DNA of 64,000 nt from Flavobacterium sp. AG291 (GCF_003350375.1 NZ_QQAR01000020.1:1-64000); one strand, 5' to 3'. Counted from the stretch's first letter, positions 18,404-26,851 are shown. Notes: generated by a model from the letters alone, not told the origin. Made by a program: numbers and translations.

Positions 18404-18817
18404 TTAATGCGGCATTTTATTTTTTACAATGCCGTATATCCAGGTACCTGCAATGGCTCCTGCAATTACAATCAACATCGGAAAAAATCCCGATCCTAAA
18501 AGCGTAAACATAGGTCCGGGACAAGCTCCTGTAAGTGCCCAGCCTAGACCGAAAATGATTCCGCCAAACATATAACGTGAAAAGCTTTTCTCTTTTGGAA
18601 TAAAGCTTATTGCATTTCCTTCAATATATTTAAGCTGATAGCGTTTTATGATTTGCGTAATAATAAGTCCCAGGATTAATGCTGAACCTATTATTCCATA
18701 CATGTGAAAAGATTTAAACATGAACATTTCATAGATACGAAACCATGAAGCAGCCTCTGATTTAAACATTACGATACCAAAAAAAGTACCTATCATCAAA
18801 AAAAGAATATTTTTCAT
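18404..18817 (-). CDS. YeeE/YedE family half-transporter, second subunit
   Basis: 137 residues with about four membrane helices and the conserved motif TGACPGP (~100-106), whose cysteine is characteristic of YeeE/YedE (TsuA-type) thiosulfate/persulfide transporters. It lies 15 bp downstream of the other half-size gene, and the pair probably builds one channel. Similar split pairs are known as PmpA/PmpB-type proteins. Substrate is inferred from family and context. Confidence 0.82.
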   Translation of the reverse strand: MKNILFLMIGTFFGIVMFKSEAASWFRIYEMFMFKSFHMYGIIGSALILGLIITQIIKRYQLKYIEGNAISFIPKEKSFSRYMFGGIIFGLGWALTGACPGPMFTLLGSGFFPMLIVIAGAIAGTWIYGIVKNKMPH

Positions 18818-18832
18818 TATTAATATTGTTAT

Positions 18833-19390
18833 TTAAAATATGAAAGGAAATATAACATGTACCATTATAAGGCCGCCAATAAAAAAACCGGCGACGGCTA
18901 TTAATGATGGTAGCTGTAAATTACTTAATCCTGATATTGCATGTCCCGAAGTGCATCCTCCGGCATAACGGGCTCCAAATCCTACTAAAAAACCTCCTCC
19001 TAACAATAGAACAATGTTTTTTACTGATGAAAAAGCATGGTTGCCAAATAATTCATTTGGGAGATAACTGCTACCTGCACTTTCAAAACCTTTTTGTTTA
19101 AGTTGTGCGGTTACTTCAGGATTAATTTGAGGTATAGGATTGTCTGATAGGTAATGCATAGCTACAAACCCTCCAATGACAGCTCCCGCTATCACAAAAA
19201 GATTCCAGCGTTGTCCTCTCCAGTCAAAGTCAAAGAAATCGCAACTTCTACCGGCTCCTAAAACGGCACAAACAGTACGAAGGTTAGACGACATTCCAAA
19301 GTTTTTACCAACAAACAAAAGTGCTGCCATAGTAGTAGCGATCAAAGGGCCCGATATATACCACGGCCATGGTTCCAAAATCCAGTTCAT
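18833..19390 (-). CDS. YeeE/YedE family half-transporter, first subunit
   Basis: 185 residues, hydrophobic, with GRSCDFFDF (~45-53) and GGCTSGHAISG (~145-155). The latter is the hallmark cysteine motif of sulfur-compound transporters of the YeeE/YedE family. It is the first gene of the likely operon with the second half-transporter and the Crp regulator. An operator-like palindrome lies 55 bp upstream (19445-19458). Expected role: movement of thiosulfate or persulfide sulfur across the inner membrane. Confidence 0.85.
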   Translation of the reverse strand: MNWILEPWPWYISGPLIATTMAALLFVGKNFGMSSNLRTVCAVLGAGRSCDFFDFDWRGQRWNLFVIAGAVIGGFVAMHYLSDNPIPQINPEVTAQLKQKGFESAGSSYLPNELFGNHAFSSVKNIVLLLGGGFLVGFGARYAGGCTSGHAISGLSNLQLPSLIAVAGFFIGGLIMVHVIFPFIF

Positions 19391-19444
19391 ACTTTATTGT
19401 TTTTTAATTAAACGCAAAATAAAGTATCAATGAAAAATTCGTCA

Positions 19445-19458
19445 GTATCTTTTGTTAC
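19445..19458. promoter_or_regulatory. Operator site 3 (GTATC-N4-GTTAC), upstream of YeeE/YedE operon
   Basis: GTATCTTTTGTTAC differs from the palindrome of sites 1 and 2 by one base in one half-site. It lies 55 bp upstream of the ATG at 19390, the same spacing as site 2 to its gene. Confidence 0.62.
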
Positions 19459-19568
19459 ACAGAGTAAAAAAAAGGAGTTAAGAGACTTTAAAAGTATTAC
19501 TGAAATATAAATACATTTATACTGTACAATGCATTTTGGTTAATATTCTATAATACTTTGTAAAAAAA

Positions 19569-19591
19569 AGATTAGATTTCACATCTAATCT
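19569..19591 (-). terminator. Terminator overlapping the stop of the small basic gene
   Basis: Perfect stem AGATTAGAT (19569-19577) with ATCTAATCT (19583-19591) and a 5-nt loop. On the minus strand a run of eight T follows. The stem includes the stop codon of the gene ending at 19590. Confidence 0.85.
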
Positions 19592-19778
19592 AAGGTTTTA
19601 AAATTATTTCCGGTGGTGTATCAGTAAAATTGCCATTCTTATCAACATAAATAATCATACTGTCAAAACCTTTACCTTTGTTATTATTAGTTTTCCTTTC
19701 TTGTCTTTTTTGAGCTTTTTGCTTCTTTACTAATATTTTTTTTTTATTATTTTCTTTTTTAAAAAAAGAGTCAGCCAT
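19590..19778 (-). CDS. Small Lys-rich conserved protein, cold-shock-associated type
   Basis: 62 residues. The N-terminal half is very basic (MADSFFKKENNKKK onward to ERKTNNNKGK) and the C-terminal half reads MIIYVDKNGNFTDTPP. I recall this kind of protein in Bacteroidota, sometimes fused to or next to cold-shock domains, but no cold-shock RNP motif is present here. The basic charge and the neighbouring RRM gene suggest RNA or ribosome contact; this is inference. Codons 11-14 contain a run of ten A (19736-19745), a site prone to polymerase slippage; slipping by one base would lead to an early stop. Confidence 0.7.
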   Translation of the reverse strand: MADSFFKKENNKKKILVKKQKAQKRQERKTNNNKGKGFDSMIIYVDKNGNFTDTPPEIILKP

Positions 19779-19867
19779 AATTGTATGAATTTTATTTGAT
19801 GTTGTATTATTTAAATACAGTTAAATTATATGGTATTGGATAATTGCACACTATTGCTCAAAATAAA

Positions 19868-19890
19868 GGAATGGCTTAAAAAACCATTCC
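19868..19890. terminator. Terminator after RRM gene
   Basis: Stem GGAATGG (19868-19874) with CCATTCC (19884-19890), T-rich on both sides. It lies just past the stop of the minus-strand RRM gene at 19909. Confidence 0.75.
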
Positions 19891-19908
19891 ATTTTTGAGC
19901 TTGTAATG

Positions 19909-20187
19909 CTAATATCTTCTGTTTGTACCAGAATTTAAGTTAGTAGTTTTTGGACGTGCTTCGTTAACTGTAATAACCTGATCGTCTAATCGAGAATTAT
20001 TAAGTTCATTTATTGCCTTTTCTGCTTCTGAATTATTAGGCATTTCTATAAAACCAAATCCTTTTAGACGACCTGTTAACGGATCTGAAATCAGTTTAAC
20101 AGTTGTTACTTCTCCATAGGTGCTAAAAATATTACGTACCTGATCTTCTGAGGCTTCGTACCCGAAATTTCCTACATAAATGTTCAT
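19909..20187 (-). CDS. RRM-domain RNA-binding protein
   Basis: 92 residues, essentially one RNA-recognition motif. RNP2 is NIYVGNF (residues 2-8) and RNP1 is KGFGFIEM (~42-49), with a short Asn/Gly/Arg tail. Small single-RRM proteins of this form in cyanobacteria and Bacteroidota are single-stranded RNA binders, often cold-induced. A long untranslated leader is possible, because no promoter-like element was seen within 100 bp of the start. Confidence 0.9.
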   Translation of the reverse strand: MNIYVGNFGYEASEDQVRNIFSTYGEVTTVKLISDPLTGRLKGFGFIEMPNNSEAEKAINELNNSRLDDQVITVNEARPKTTNLNSGTNRRY

Positions 20188-20515
20188 GATGTAAAATGTT
20201 TTAATTAAAATTAAGGCAGCTGAAACGCCTAAACTGAAGAGTAATTGAGAACAAATTTTACAAGATGGACAAATTTGCTTATCAGAGTGAGCATTGGCAG
20301 AAAACCAATATTTGGTAAAGATAGGTATAAAACATTGAGCAAAGTTTTATTTCACTTAAAATTAAAACATTCAACAGAATTTGTAATGCTGATGATATGA
20401 GCATATTATATCTGAATGTTTATAACTATTGGTTTATTGATGTCAAATTTATTTTTAAAACAGCTGTTTTTGCTTAGATTTGAAGTATAAACAAAGTAAA
20501 AAAAGCAGGAGAAAT
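20188..20515. other. Intergenic region of 328 bp with nested inverted repeats
   Basis: It separates the divergent RRM and YegP-like genes and must hold both promoters; no clear TTG/TAnnTTTG pair was found. A nested hairpin is visible: outer arms AAACATTCA (20365-20373) and 20413-20421, inner arms ATGCT (20386-20390) and 20400-20404. It may be a structured leader or chance in AT-rich DNA. Confidence 0.5.
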
Positions 20516-20890
20516 ATGGGGATGTTTGTAATCAGCAAACGCTTTAACGGAGAATATAAATTTGTTTTTACATCCAGAAAGGGTAAAACTATTTTTACGA
20601 GTATAAGCTGTAAACAAAAGTCTGATTGCGAATTAATAATTGCTGCAATACGTGACAACGTTGAGCTTTTTGCGTTTACAAAAAATACCGCTACTTCGGG
20701 TAAGTATTTTTTCAGGCTTTCAAAAGGAGGACTTGTTTTGGCTACCAGTCGTAAGTATTCTACAGAATTACGACTTAAAAAAGGAATTGAAGAAATTACA
20801 AAATATGCTCCTAAAGCAGAAACACTCGATTTTTCCGAGAATGATTTTGTATTTCCTGATGCCGATTCTGTTTTTTTAGAACAGGATTAA
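20516..20890 (+). CDS. YegP-like DUF1508 protein, two repeats
   Basis: About 124 residues from the ATG at 20516 (MGMFVISKRFNGEYKF). The short DUF1508/YegP fold occurs twice: KFVFTSRKGKTIFTS in the first half and KYFFRLSKGGLVLATS in the second. The biochemical role of the family is unknown. An upstream in-frame ATG (20480) adds 12 Lys/Ser-rich residues not expected for the family. The stop lies 3 bp from the stop of the convergent TSUP gene. Confidence 0.8.
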   Translation: MGMFVISKRFNGEYKFVFTSRKGKTIFTSISCKQKSDCELIIAAIRDNVELFAFTKNTATSGKYFFRLSKGGLVLATSRKYSTELRLKKGIEEITKYAPKAETLDFSENDFVFPDADSVFLEQD

Positions 20891-20893
20891 ATC

Positions 20894-21724
20894 TTATCTG
20901 ATACTTTGCAATAAAATTCGGACGCCAACCAAACCCAGGCAAACTGCTAAGGCTCTTATTATGGTTTTGCTTTTTAGCTTATGCGAGTAGTAAGCTCCTA
21001 TTTGTGCTCCCGGAATTACACCTAATGCAAGAAAGATAACCATTTTAAGAACTACTGGATCGTCGTAACTACCATTAAATATATGTGTTACTACAGTTAC
21101 TGTGGCCATTACTGCTAATATAAAATGTGAAGTAGCTGTTGCAATATGTACGGGAAACTTAAGCCAGTTCGTCATTGCGGGAACGTGTATTATACCACCT
21201 CCGATACCTAAAATTGGCGATATGAAACCTACAATAATGCTTATGAGATTTCCGTAAAGTTCGCGGTAGCTGTACGAATATACTTCTCCTGATTTGTCAA
21301 CGATAGTATGATGAATTAGTTTTTTGTTATTTGAATCAGATACCTGAATATCGTTTTTCAACTCTTTTTTTAAGATAAGGTAAGCTGAAAGAGCGAGCAT
21401 AAGTACTCCAAACAGAGCATTGAAAAGCTTACCACTAATATATTCTATGATTGCTACACCCGCTATTGAACCCGGAATGGTAAATAAAGCAAACTTAATT
21501 CCTGCTTTATAATCAATACGTCCTGATCTGGCATAGGCAACTGAGCCTGAGATTGCATTGGCACATACAACAGCCATCGAAATAGCCGTAATAACTTCAG
21601 GAGAAAATTCCGGATAGAATATTAATAATAATGGAACAAGGATAAATCCTCCGCCAGCTCCTATAAGTGTACCTATAAAACCAATGAGTAGTCCTGCAAA
21701 AAGTAATAATATAGAAGTTTCCAA
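20894..21724 (-). CDS. TSUP family sulfite/organosulfur exporter (second paralogue)
   Basis: 276 residues with the TSUP half-repeats GLLIGFIGTLIGAGGGFILVP at the N-terminus and IVGFISPILGIGGGIIHVPAM in the middle, and about eight hydrophobic segments. It is distinct from the TSUP gene at 16868. It starts 10 bp after the alanine dehydrogenase stop and is probably the last gene of the porX-tsaE-ald unit. Sulfite or sulfonate export is the family expectation; nothing here fixes the substrate. Confidence 0.84.
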   Translation of the reverse strand: METSILLLFAGLLIGFIGTLIGAGGGFILVPLLLIFYPEFSPEVITAISMAVVCANAISGSVAYARSGRIDYKAGIKFALFTIPGSIAGVAIIEYISGKLFNALFGVLMLALSAYLILKKELKNDIQVSDSNNKKLIHHTIVDKSGEVYSYSYRELYGNLISIIVGFISPILGIGGGIIHVPAMTNWLKFPVHIATATSHFILAVMATVTVVTHIFNGSYDDPVVLKMVIFLALGVIPGAQIGAYYSHKLKSKTIIRALAVCLGLVGVRILLQSIR

Positions 21725-21734
21725 AAAAGCAGAA

Positions 21735-22934
21735 TTAGATTAAAAACAGGTTGATGTCCCTATAGTTTAGTGAAAACCATTCGCCAATTGAACGATTGGT
21801 TAATACCCCATGATAATAATAAATACCATGTTTAAGCCCTGCATTGCAGCGTATTGAACTTTCTATACCTCCATCTTCGGCCATTTGTAATAAAAACGGA
21901 CTAATTATATTACTAATGGATATTGAAGCTGTTTTTGAATAACGTGAGGGAATATTTGGTACGCAATAGTGTATTACGTTGTTTTTTACAAATGTGGGTT
22001 TTTCGTGCGTTGTTACTTCAGAGGTTTCAAAACAACCACCCGTATCAATACAAACATCAATTATAACTGCACCTTTTTTCATGTGCTCAACCATAGTCTC
22101 ACTAACAATTATCGGTGTACGGTTTTTACCTTTCATAGCTCCAATAGCAACATCGCATCGCATTAAGGCTTTTAGTAACGATTTTTCCTGTATGGTAGAG
22201 GTAAATATACGCTGGTTAAGATTGTTTTGAAGTCTACGTAATTTGTTAATTGAATTATCAAACACTTTTACACTTGCACCAAGACCTAAGGCAGTTTTTG
22301 CTGCAAATTCAGCAACTGTACCGGCGCCAATAATTACAACTTCAGTTGGTGGTACGCCTGTTATATTGCCCATTAACAGGCCTTTACCAATTTTTTGATT
22401 GATCATCAATTCTGCAGCAATAAGTACTGATGCTGTTCCGGCAATCTCACTTAACGATTTTACAGCAGGGTAGGAGCCATCTTCATCTTTAATAAACTCA
22501 AAAGCAAGAGCTGTTATCTTTTTAGAGGCTAATGCCTCAAAATATTCTTTTTTCTGGGTTTTTAGCTGTATCGCTGAAATGATGAGTGTTTGCGGATTCA
22601 TCATTTCGATTTCAGCTACTGTAGGTGGTTCAACCTTTAAGATAACTGGACAGCCAAATACTTTTTTTATATCCTGTGTTATTTCCGCGCCGGCTTCACT
22701 ATATTCTTTATCACTATAACTTGAACTCAAACCCGCACCGGCTTCAATCATTACACGATGTCCATGGGCAGTAAGGGCATTCACTGCATCAGGAGTAAGG
22801 CATATTCTGCGTTCCTGATACGACGTTTCTTTTGGGATACCAATGAAAAGTTCACTCTTTTGGCGCTCAATTTCAAGTTTCTCTTCCTGCGGCAACAATT
22901 GCTGTTTTGTAAAAGGTGTTAGTGACAATGACAT
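21735..22934 (-). CDS. ald: Alanine dehydrogenase
   Basis: 399 residues. Family motifs seen: IGIPKETSYQERR near residue 32 (the Arg contacts substrate), VILKVEPP with the catalytic-type Lys, the NAD-binding Rossmann glycine stretch VVIIGAGTVAEFAAKTA (~198-214), and the late CVPNIPSRYSKTAS segment typical of AlaDH. It catalyses reversible oxidative deamination of L-alanine to pyruvate and ammonia with NAD. An N-terminal extension of ~30 residues is typical of Bacteroidota versions. It lies 56 bp downstream of tsaE. Confidence 0.9.
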   Translation of the reverse strand: MSLSLTPFTKQQLLPQEEKLEIERQKSELFIGIPKETSYQERRICLTPDAVNALTAHGHRVMIEAGAGLSSSYSDKEYSEAGAEITQDIKKVFGCPVILKVEPPTVAEIEMMNPQTLIISAIQLKTQKKEYFEALASKKITALAFEFIKDEDGSYPAVKSLSEIAGTASVLIAAELMINQKIGKGLLMGNITGVPPTEVVIIGAGTVAEFAAKTALGLGASVKVFDNSINKLRRLQNNLNQRIFTSTIQEKSLLKALMRCDVAIGAMKGKNRTPIIVSETMVEHMKKGAVIIDVCIDTGGCFETSEVTTHEKPTFVKNNVIHYCVPNIPSRYSKTASISISNIISPFLLQMAEDGGIESSIRCNAGLKHGIYYYHGVLTNRSIGEWFSLNYRDINLFLI

Positions 22935-22990
22935 GGGTACGGATTGGGATAATTTGCTCTAATGTACAAAAAAAAGTGAAGGTTATTTAA

Positions 22991-23398
22991 CTATTTTACG
23001 GTTAGATGACGGCGGCCATCCGGTAATTGTTTCATTGTAATGGAAGTATGCTCAATAGGTATTAAGTTTGGCGTTTTTTCAGGCCATTCTATCAGGCAAA
23101 GATTTCCTGAATAAAAATATTCATCCAGCCCCATGTCATAGGCTTCTTCTTCACTATTAAGACGGTATAAGTCAAAATGATAAAGAATATCACCTGAATT
23201 GGTTTCATATTCGTTTACAAGTGAGAAGGTAGGGCTGGAAGTCATATCCTTTACACCTAATTGTCTTGCAAGTGCCTTAATGAATGTAGTTTTACCTACA
23301 CCCATTGCGGCGTGAAACAATATTGTTTTTTTAATATTTTGTGACAGGACTTTTTCTGCAACAGCATCTATTTCCTCTAAAGAAAATGTAATTTCCAT
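22991..23398 (-). CDS. tsaE: tRNA threonylcarbamoyladenosine biosynthesis ATPase TsaE
   Basis: 135 residues, close to the family length. The Walker A motif is AAMGVGKTTF (~30-39), followed by SSPTFSLVNEY and the Walker B/sensor segment FHFDLYRLNSEEEA-like (YHFDLYRL) and CLIEWPEK. TsaE works with TsaD and TsaB to attach threonylcarbamoyl to A37 of ANN-decoding tRNAs. The gene lies 12 bp after porX, an arrangement I recall in other Flavobacteriaceae. Confidence 0.93.
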   Translation of the reverse strand: MEITFSLEEIDAVAEKVLSQNIKKTILFHAAMGVGKTTFIKALARQLGVKDMTSSPTFSLVNEYETNSGDILYHFDLYRLNSEEEAYDMGLDEYFYSGNLCLIEWPEKTPNLIPIEHTSITMKQLPDGRRHLTVK

Positions 23399-23410
23399 AT
23401 AAACGGGGGA

Positions 23411-24964
23411 TTATTTAGGATTGAAAACAAGGAAAGGAATAATCATCTCTTCAAGTGATATACCACCATGCTGATAGGTATTTCTGTAATAACTTACATA
23501 ATGATTATAATTGTTTACATAAGCAAGGAAATAATCATTCTTTGCAAAAATAAACGAACTACTCATATTAATAGTTGGTAAATGAATCGACTTAGGATCT
23601 TTTACATGATAAACATCCCTGTCTTCAAAAGTAAGGCTACGACCAGTTTTATAACGCAGGTTAAGACTGGTGTTCTTATCACCAATTACTTTACTCGGAT
23701 TTTTAACGTTTATAGTTCCGTGATCGGTAGTTAATATTAGTTTCATGCCTAGTTGCTGTGCCTGTTGTATCATTTCCAGTAACGGTGAATTGCGGAACCA
23801 GCTCAAAGTAAGTGAACGATACGCTTTGTCGTTAGAAGCTAGTTCTTTAACCACGTCCATTTCGGTTTTGGCGTGAGAAAGCATATCAACAAAATTATAA
23901 ACTACCGTTGTAAGGTCATTGTCTTTAAGCCCTTTAAAATTATCTACAAGTTTTTTACCATCTTTAAAATTGGTGATTTTGTAGTATTCCTGTTTTAAGC
24001 CCGACATGCCCAATCTTTTAAGCTGTTCGGTAAGGAATTCTGCCTCATAAAGGTTTTTTCCTCCTTCATCTACGTCATTTTTCCAATACTGAGGATATTT
24101 CTTCTCCATTTCAAGAGGTGTCAACCCGGAAAATATAGCATTACGTGCATACTGTGTTGCTGTTGGCAGGATTGAGTAGAATGGAGTCTCTTTCTCAAGC
24201 TTATAATGATTATTTACAACACTTTCGAAAGACTTCCACTGATCATATCTAAGATTATCAATTACCACAAAAAAGATAGGTTGTTTCTTTTTTAGTTCTG
24301 GTACTACAAGTTCTCTGAAAAGATTATGGGAAAGGACCGGTTTGTCGGCTTTAGGTTCAAACCACTCGTCGTAATTTTTCTCAATGAATTTGCCAAACTG
24401 TGAATTTGCCTCTACTTTTTGAGATTCTAAAATCTCAATCATGCTTTGGTCTTCTATATTTTCAAGCTCAAGTTCCCAGAATATAAGTCTTTTATACATA
24501 TCAATCCATTCTTCCCATGAGTTGACCATCCCCATATCCATGGCAATTTTACGGAATTCCTTTTGGTAATCTAAAGTAGTTTTAGAAGATACAAGGCGTG
24601 AAATATCCAGGTTTTTCTTAAGTGAAAGGAGAATCTGATTAGGGTTTACCGGTTTAATAAGGTAATCGGCAATTTTAGATCCAATCGCATCTTCCATTAT
24701 ATATTCTTCTTCACTTTTGGTAATCATGATTACAGGTACAGAAGATTTTTTTTCTTTTATAAGTGTCAGGGTTTCAAGACCGCTGAGTCCGGGCATGTTT
24801 TCGTCAAGGAAAACAATATCAAAATTTTCCTGGTCAAAAAGATCAAGCCCATCCTGTCCGTTATTAGCTGTTGTTACCTTATAGTTTTTCTTTTCAAGGA
24901 AAAGAATATGGGGTTTTAGCATATCGATTTCATCGTCAACCCAAAGTATCTTGATCTCATTCAT
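23411..24964 (-). CDS. porX: T9SS response regulator PorX with PglZ-like domain
   Basis: 517 residues. An N-terminal receiver domain has the acidic pocket VDDE (~9-12), phospho-acceptor Asp54 in FLDENMPG, and VMITKSE. The large C-terminal part is a PglZ/alkaline-phosphatase superfamily domain (IDNLRYDQWKSFE, LTTDHGT, QHGGISLEEMIIPF) in place of a DNA-binding domain. PorX with the sensor kinase PorY controls type IX secretion in Porphyromonas; its C-terminal domain hydrolyses nucleotide substrates. The window contains five T9SS cargo genes that it could influence, indirectly through a sigma factor. Confidence 0.95.
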   Translation of the reverse strand: MNEIKILWVDDEIDMLKPHILFLEKKNYKVTTANNGQDGLDLFDQENFDIVFLDENMPGLSGLETLTLIKEKKSSVPVIMITKSEEEYIMEDAIGSKIADYLIKPVNPNQILLSLKKNLDISRLVSSKTTLDYQKEFRKIAMDMGMVNSWEEWIDMYKRLIFWELELENIEDQSMIEILESQKVEANSQFGKFIEKNYDEWFEPKADKPVLSHNLFRELVVPELKKKQPIFFVVIDNLRYDQWKSFESVVNNHYKLEKETPFYSILPTATQYARNAIFSGLTPLEMEKKYPQYWKNDVDEGGKNLYEAEFLTEQLKRLGMSGLKQEYYKITNFKDGKKLVDNFKGLKDNDLTTVVYNFVDMLSHAKTEMDVVKELASNDKAYRSLTLSWFRNSPLLEMIQQAQQLGMKLILTTDHGTINVKNPSKVIGDKNTSLNLRYKTGRSLTFEDRDVYHVKDPKSIHLPTINMSSSFIFAKNDYFLAYVNNYNHYVSYYRNTYQHGGISLEEMIIPFLVFNPK

Positions 24965-25097
24965 AATATGAGTATAGTTTTGTTCTTAAATTAATCCTGC
25001 AAGTTAGTAGAAAGTAGGGAAATTAATCCTAAAAAATTAATAAAAATAGTCGCTTTCCAAAACATCTTTTTTTAAATATTTATTGTGTACAAAAAAA

Positions 25098-25123
25098 GCC
25101 CTGCAGGTTTAAATCTGCAGAGC
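25098..25123 (-). terminator. Terminator of small secreted protein gene
   Basis: Stem GCCCTGCAG (25098-25106) with CTGCAGAGC (25115-25123), one mismatch. On the minus strand a run of seven T follows. It lies 37 bp past the stop of the gene at 25161. Confidence 0.8.
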
Positions 25124-25160
25124 TCTCCTTCAATAACCTAAGTAACAAAAAATAACGTTA

Positions 25161-25427
25161 TCATTGTTTTCCAGGATGTGTTGAAGTTTTTTTTAGCTTC
25201 TTTTTGGTAGCGTTTTTATCTTCCGCTTTTAGTCTTTGTTTTTCGGCTTCAGATTGCTTTTCTTTATCATGTTTTTCCCGCTCTTCTTTAGCCATTTTTT
25301 CATCTTTTTCAACCTGAGCCTGAGTTACAGCTGTAGGTTGTCTTTGTGTTTTATCTTCTTCTTCCTGAGCTTTGGCAAGAAAAGTAAATCCTAAAAAAGC
25401 AATTATTGTAAATAGTAATTTTTTCAT
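25161..25427 (-). CDS. Small exported charged protein of unknown function
   Basis: 88 residues from the ATG at 25427: a signal peptide (MKKLLFTIIAFLGFTFLAKAQ) and then an almost entirely charged Glu/Lys/Gln-rich segment expected to be helical or disordered, ending KKLKKTSTHPGKQ. There is no recognisable domain. The longer ORF from 25520 would bury the signal peptide. It is transcribed away from the HD hydrolase gene and has its own terminator. Confidence 0.72.
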   Translation of the reverse strand: MKKLLFTIIAFLGFTFLAKAQEEEDKTQRQPTAVTQAQVEKDEKMAKEEREKHDKEKQSEAEKQRLKAEDKNATKKKLKKTSTHPGKQ

Positions 25428-25606
25428 TGGAGATAAGTTAGAACTATAAATATAGGTATTCTCTTTTAATACAGAATGATGGGCGATAATGATTAACCAA
25501 TGTTTAACGCGGTAATACAAAATTAGACAATATCTGTGTTATTAAAAAACAGCTAATGTAGATTTAACCACTGTCTTAATTAGTATATTTGTGAAAATTT
25601 GCAATT

Positions 25607-26851
25607 GTGGGCGAAATAAATAAGCTTAAAATATTAAATGATCCTATCTATGGGTTCATTACGATAACAAATCCGTTGGTTTACGACCTTATTCAGCATC
25701 CTTATTTTCAAAGACTTCGCAGGATTTCTCAAATGGGAATGTCTTATCTTGTGTACCCTGGAGCTCATCATACACGCTTTCATCATGCACTTGGATGCAT
25801 GCATATTATGCAGAAAACTATTCAGGTGCTTAAATTTAAAGGTACTGAAATTAGTGAGGAAGAAGAAACAGCTCTAAATATAGCAATCTTGTTACATGAT
25901 ATAGGTCATGGTCCTTTTTCACATGCAATGGAACACAGTATTGCCGAAAGTGTTCATCATGAAGCTATATCATTATTGTTCATGAACAGGCTTAATGATA
26001 TTTTTGATGGAAAGCTTACACTGGCTATAAAAATTTTTAAAGGAGAATATCATCGCCACTTTATGTTACAGCTTATATCAAGTCAGCTTGACATGGATAG
26101 GATGGATTATCTTAAACGTGACAGTTTTTATTCGGGTGTTGCGGAAGGTAATATCAATTCTGAAAGGCTAATCCAGATGTTTGATGTTAAGGATGATATG
26201 CTCGTTATTGAAGAAAAAGGTATTTATTCGGTAGAAAAATTCCTTGTGGCGCGTAGGCTTATGTATTGGCAGGCGTATCTTCATAAAACAAGTGTAGCTG
26301 CCGAGCTGATAATGACTAAAATATTGAAGAGAGCCAAAGAGTTAACACAGTCAGGAATAACATTGCCAGCAAGTGAACCTTTACAGTTCTTTATGAAAAA
26401 TAAAGTCACACTTGATGATTTTAATGACGATGTGCTTAATAAGTTTTCTTATCTGGATGATTTTGATATTGTTAGTGCAGTAAAATCATGGCAGTTTAAT
26501 GACGATTTTGTCTTAAGTGAATTAAGCAAAATGATCATAAACCGTGACCTGCTTAAAATAAGAATGCGATCTGAAAAAGTTAGTAAAGAAGAGGTTTCAG
26601 ATTTACTAGAAAGATTTGTAAAAATCTCCGGACTTACAGAAAAAGAAGCTGAATATTTTGTTTTTAAAGGCAAGATTAAGAATCAGGCGTATAATAAAAC
26701 AGGAGAGCCCATACATATATTAAAGAAAGACCGAACAATTGAAGATGTTGTTGAGGCTTCTGACCAACTGAATTTAAAGGCCTTGTCTAAGCCGGTGACC
26801 AAGTATTATTTGTGTTTTCCAAAAGTGCTTTTAGAACAGGCAGCATTTTAA
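25607..26851 (+). CDS. HD-domain phosphohydrolase (dNTPase-like)
   Basis: 414 residues, GTG start. HD signature: HHTRFHHALG (~50-59), LLHDIGHGPFSHAME (~91-105) and a later Asp in SSQLDMDRMDYL (~155-166), the metal-binding set of the HD superfamily related to dGTPases and SAMHD1. It is a cytoplasmic protein; the true substrate is unknown, with nucleotide triphosphohydrolysis most likely. A TATATTTG -7-like element lies at 25584-25591 just upstream. lpxD starts 24 bp after the stop. Confidence 0.87.
   Translation: MGEINKLKILNDPIYGFITITNPLVYDLIQHPYFQRLRRISQMGMSYLVYPGAHHTRFHHALGCMHIMQKTIQVLKFKGTEISEEEETALNIAILLHDIGHGPFSHAMEHSIAESVHHEAISLLFMNRLNDIFDGKLTLAIKIFKGEYHRHFMLQLISSQLDMDRMDYLKRDSFYSGVAEGNINSERLIQMFDVKDDMLVIEEKGIYSVEKFLVARRLMYWQAYLHKTSVAAELIMTKILKRAKELTQSGITLPASEPLQFFMKNKVTLDDFNDDVLNKFSYLDDFDIVSAVKSWQFNDDFVLSELSKMIINRDLLKIRMRSEKVSKEEVSDLLERFVKISGLTEKEAEYFVFKGKIKNQAYNKTGEPIHILKKDRTIEDVVEASDQLNLKALSKPVTKYYLCFPKVLLEQAAF

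Noticed and set aside
25141..25163. Fourth copy of the sulfur-cluster operator
   Set aside because: GTAAC and GTTAT half-sites are present, but the spacing is ten bases instead of four and it lies downstream of a gene.
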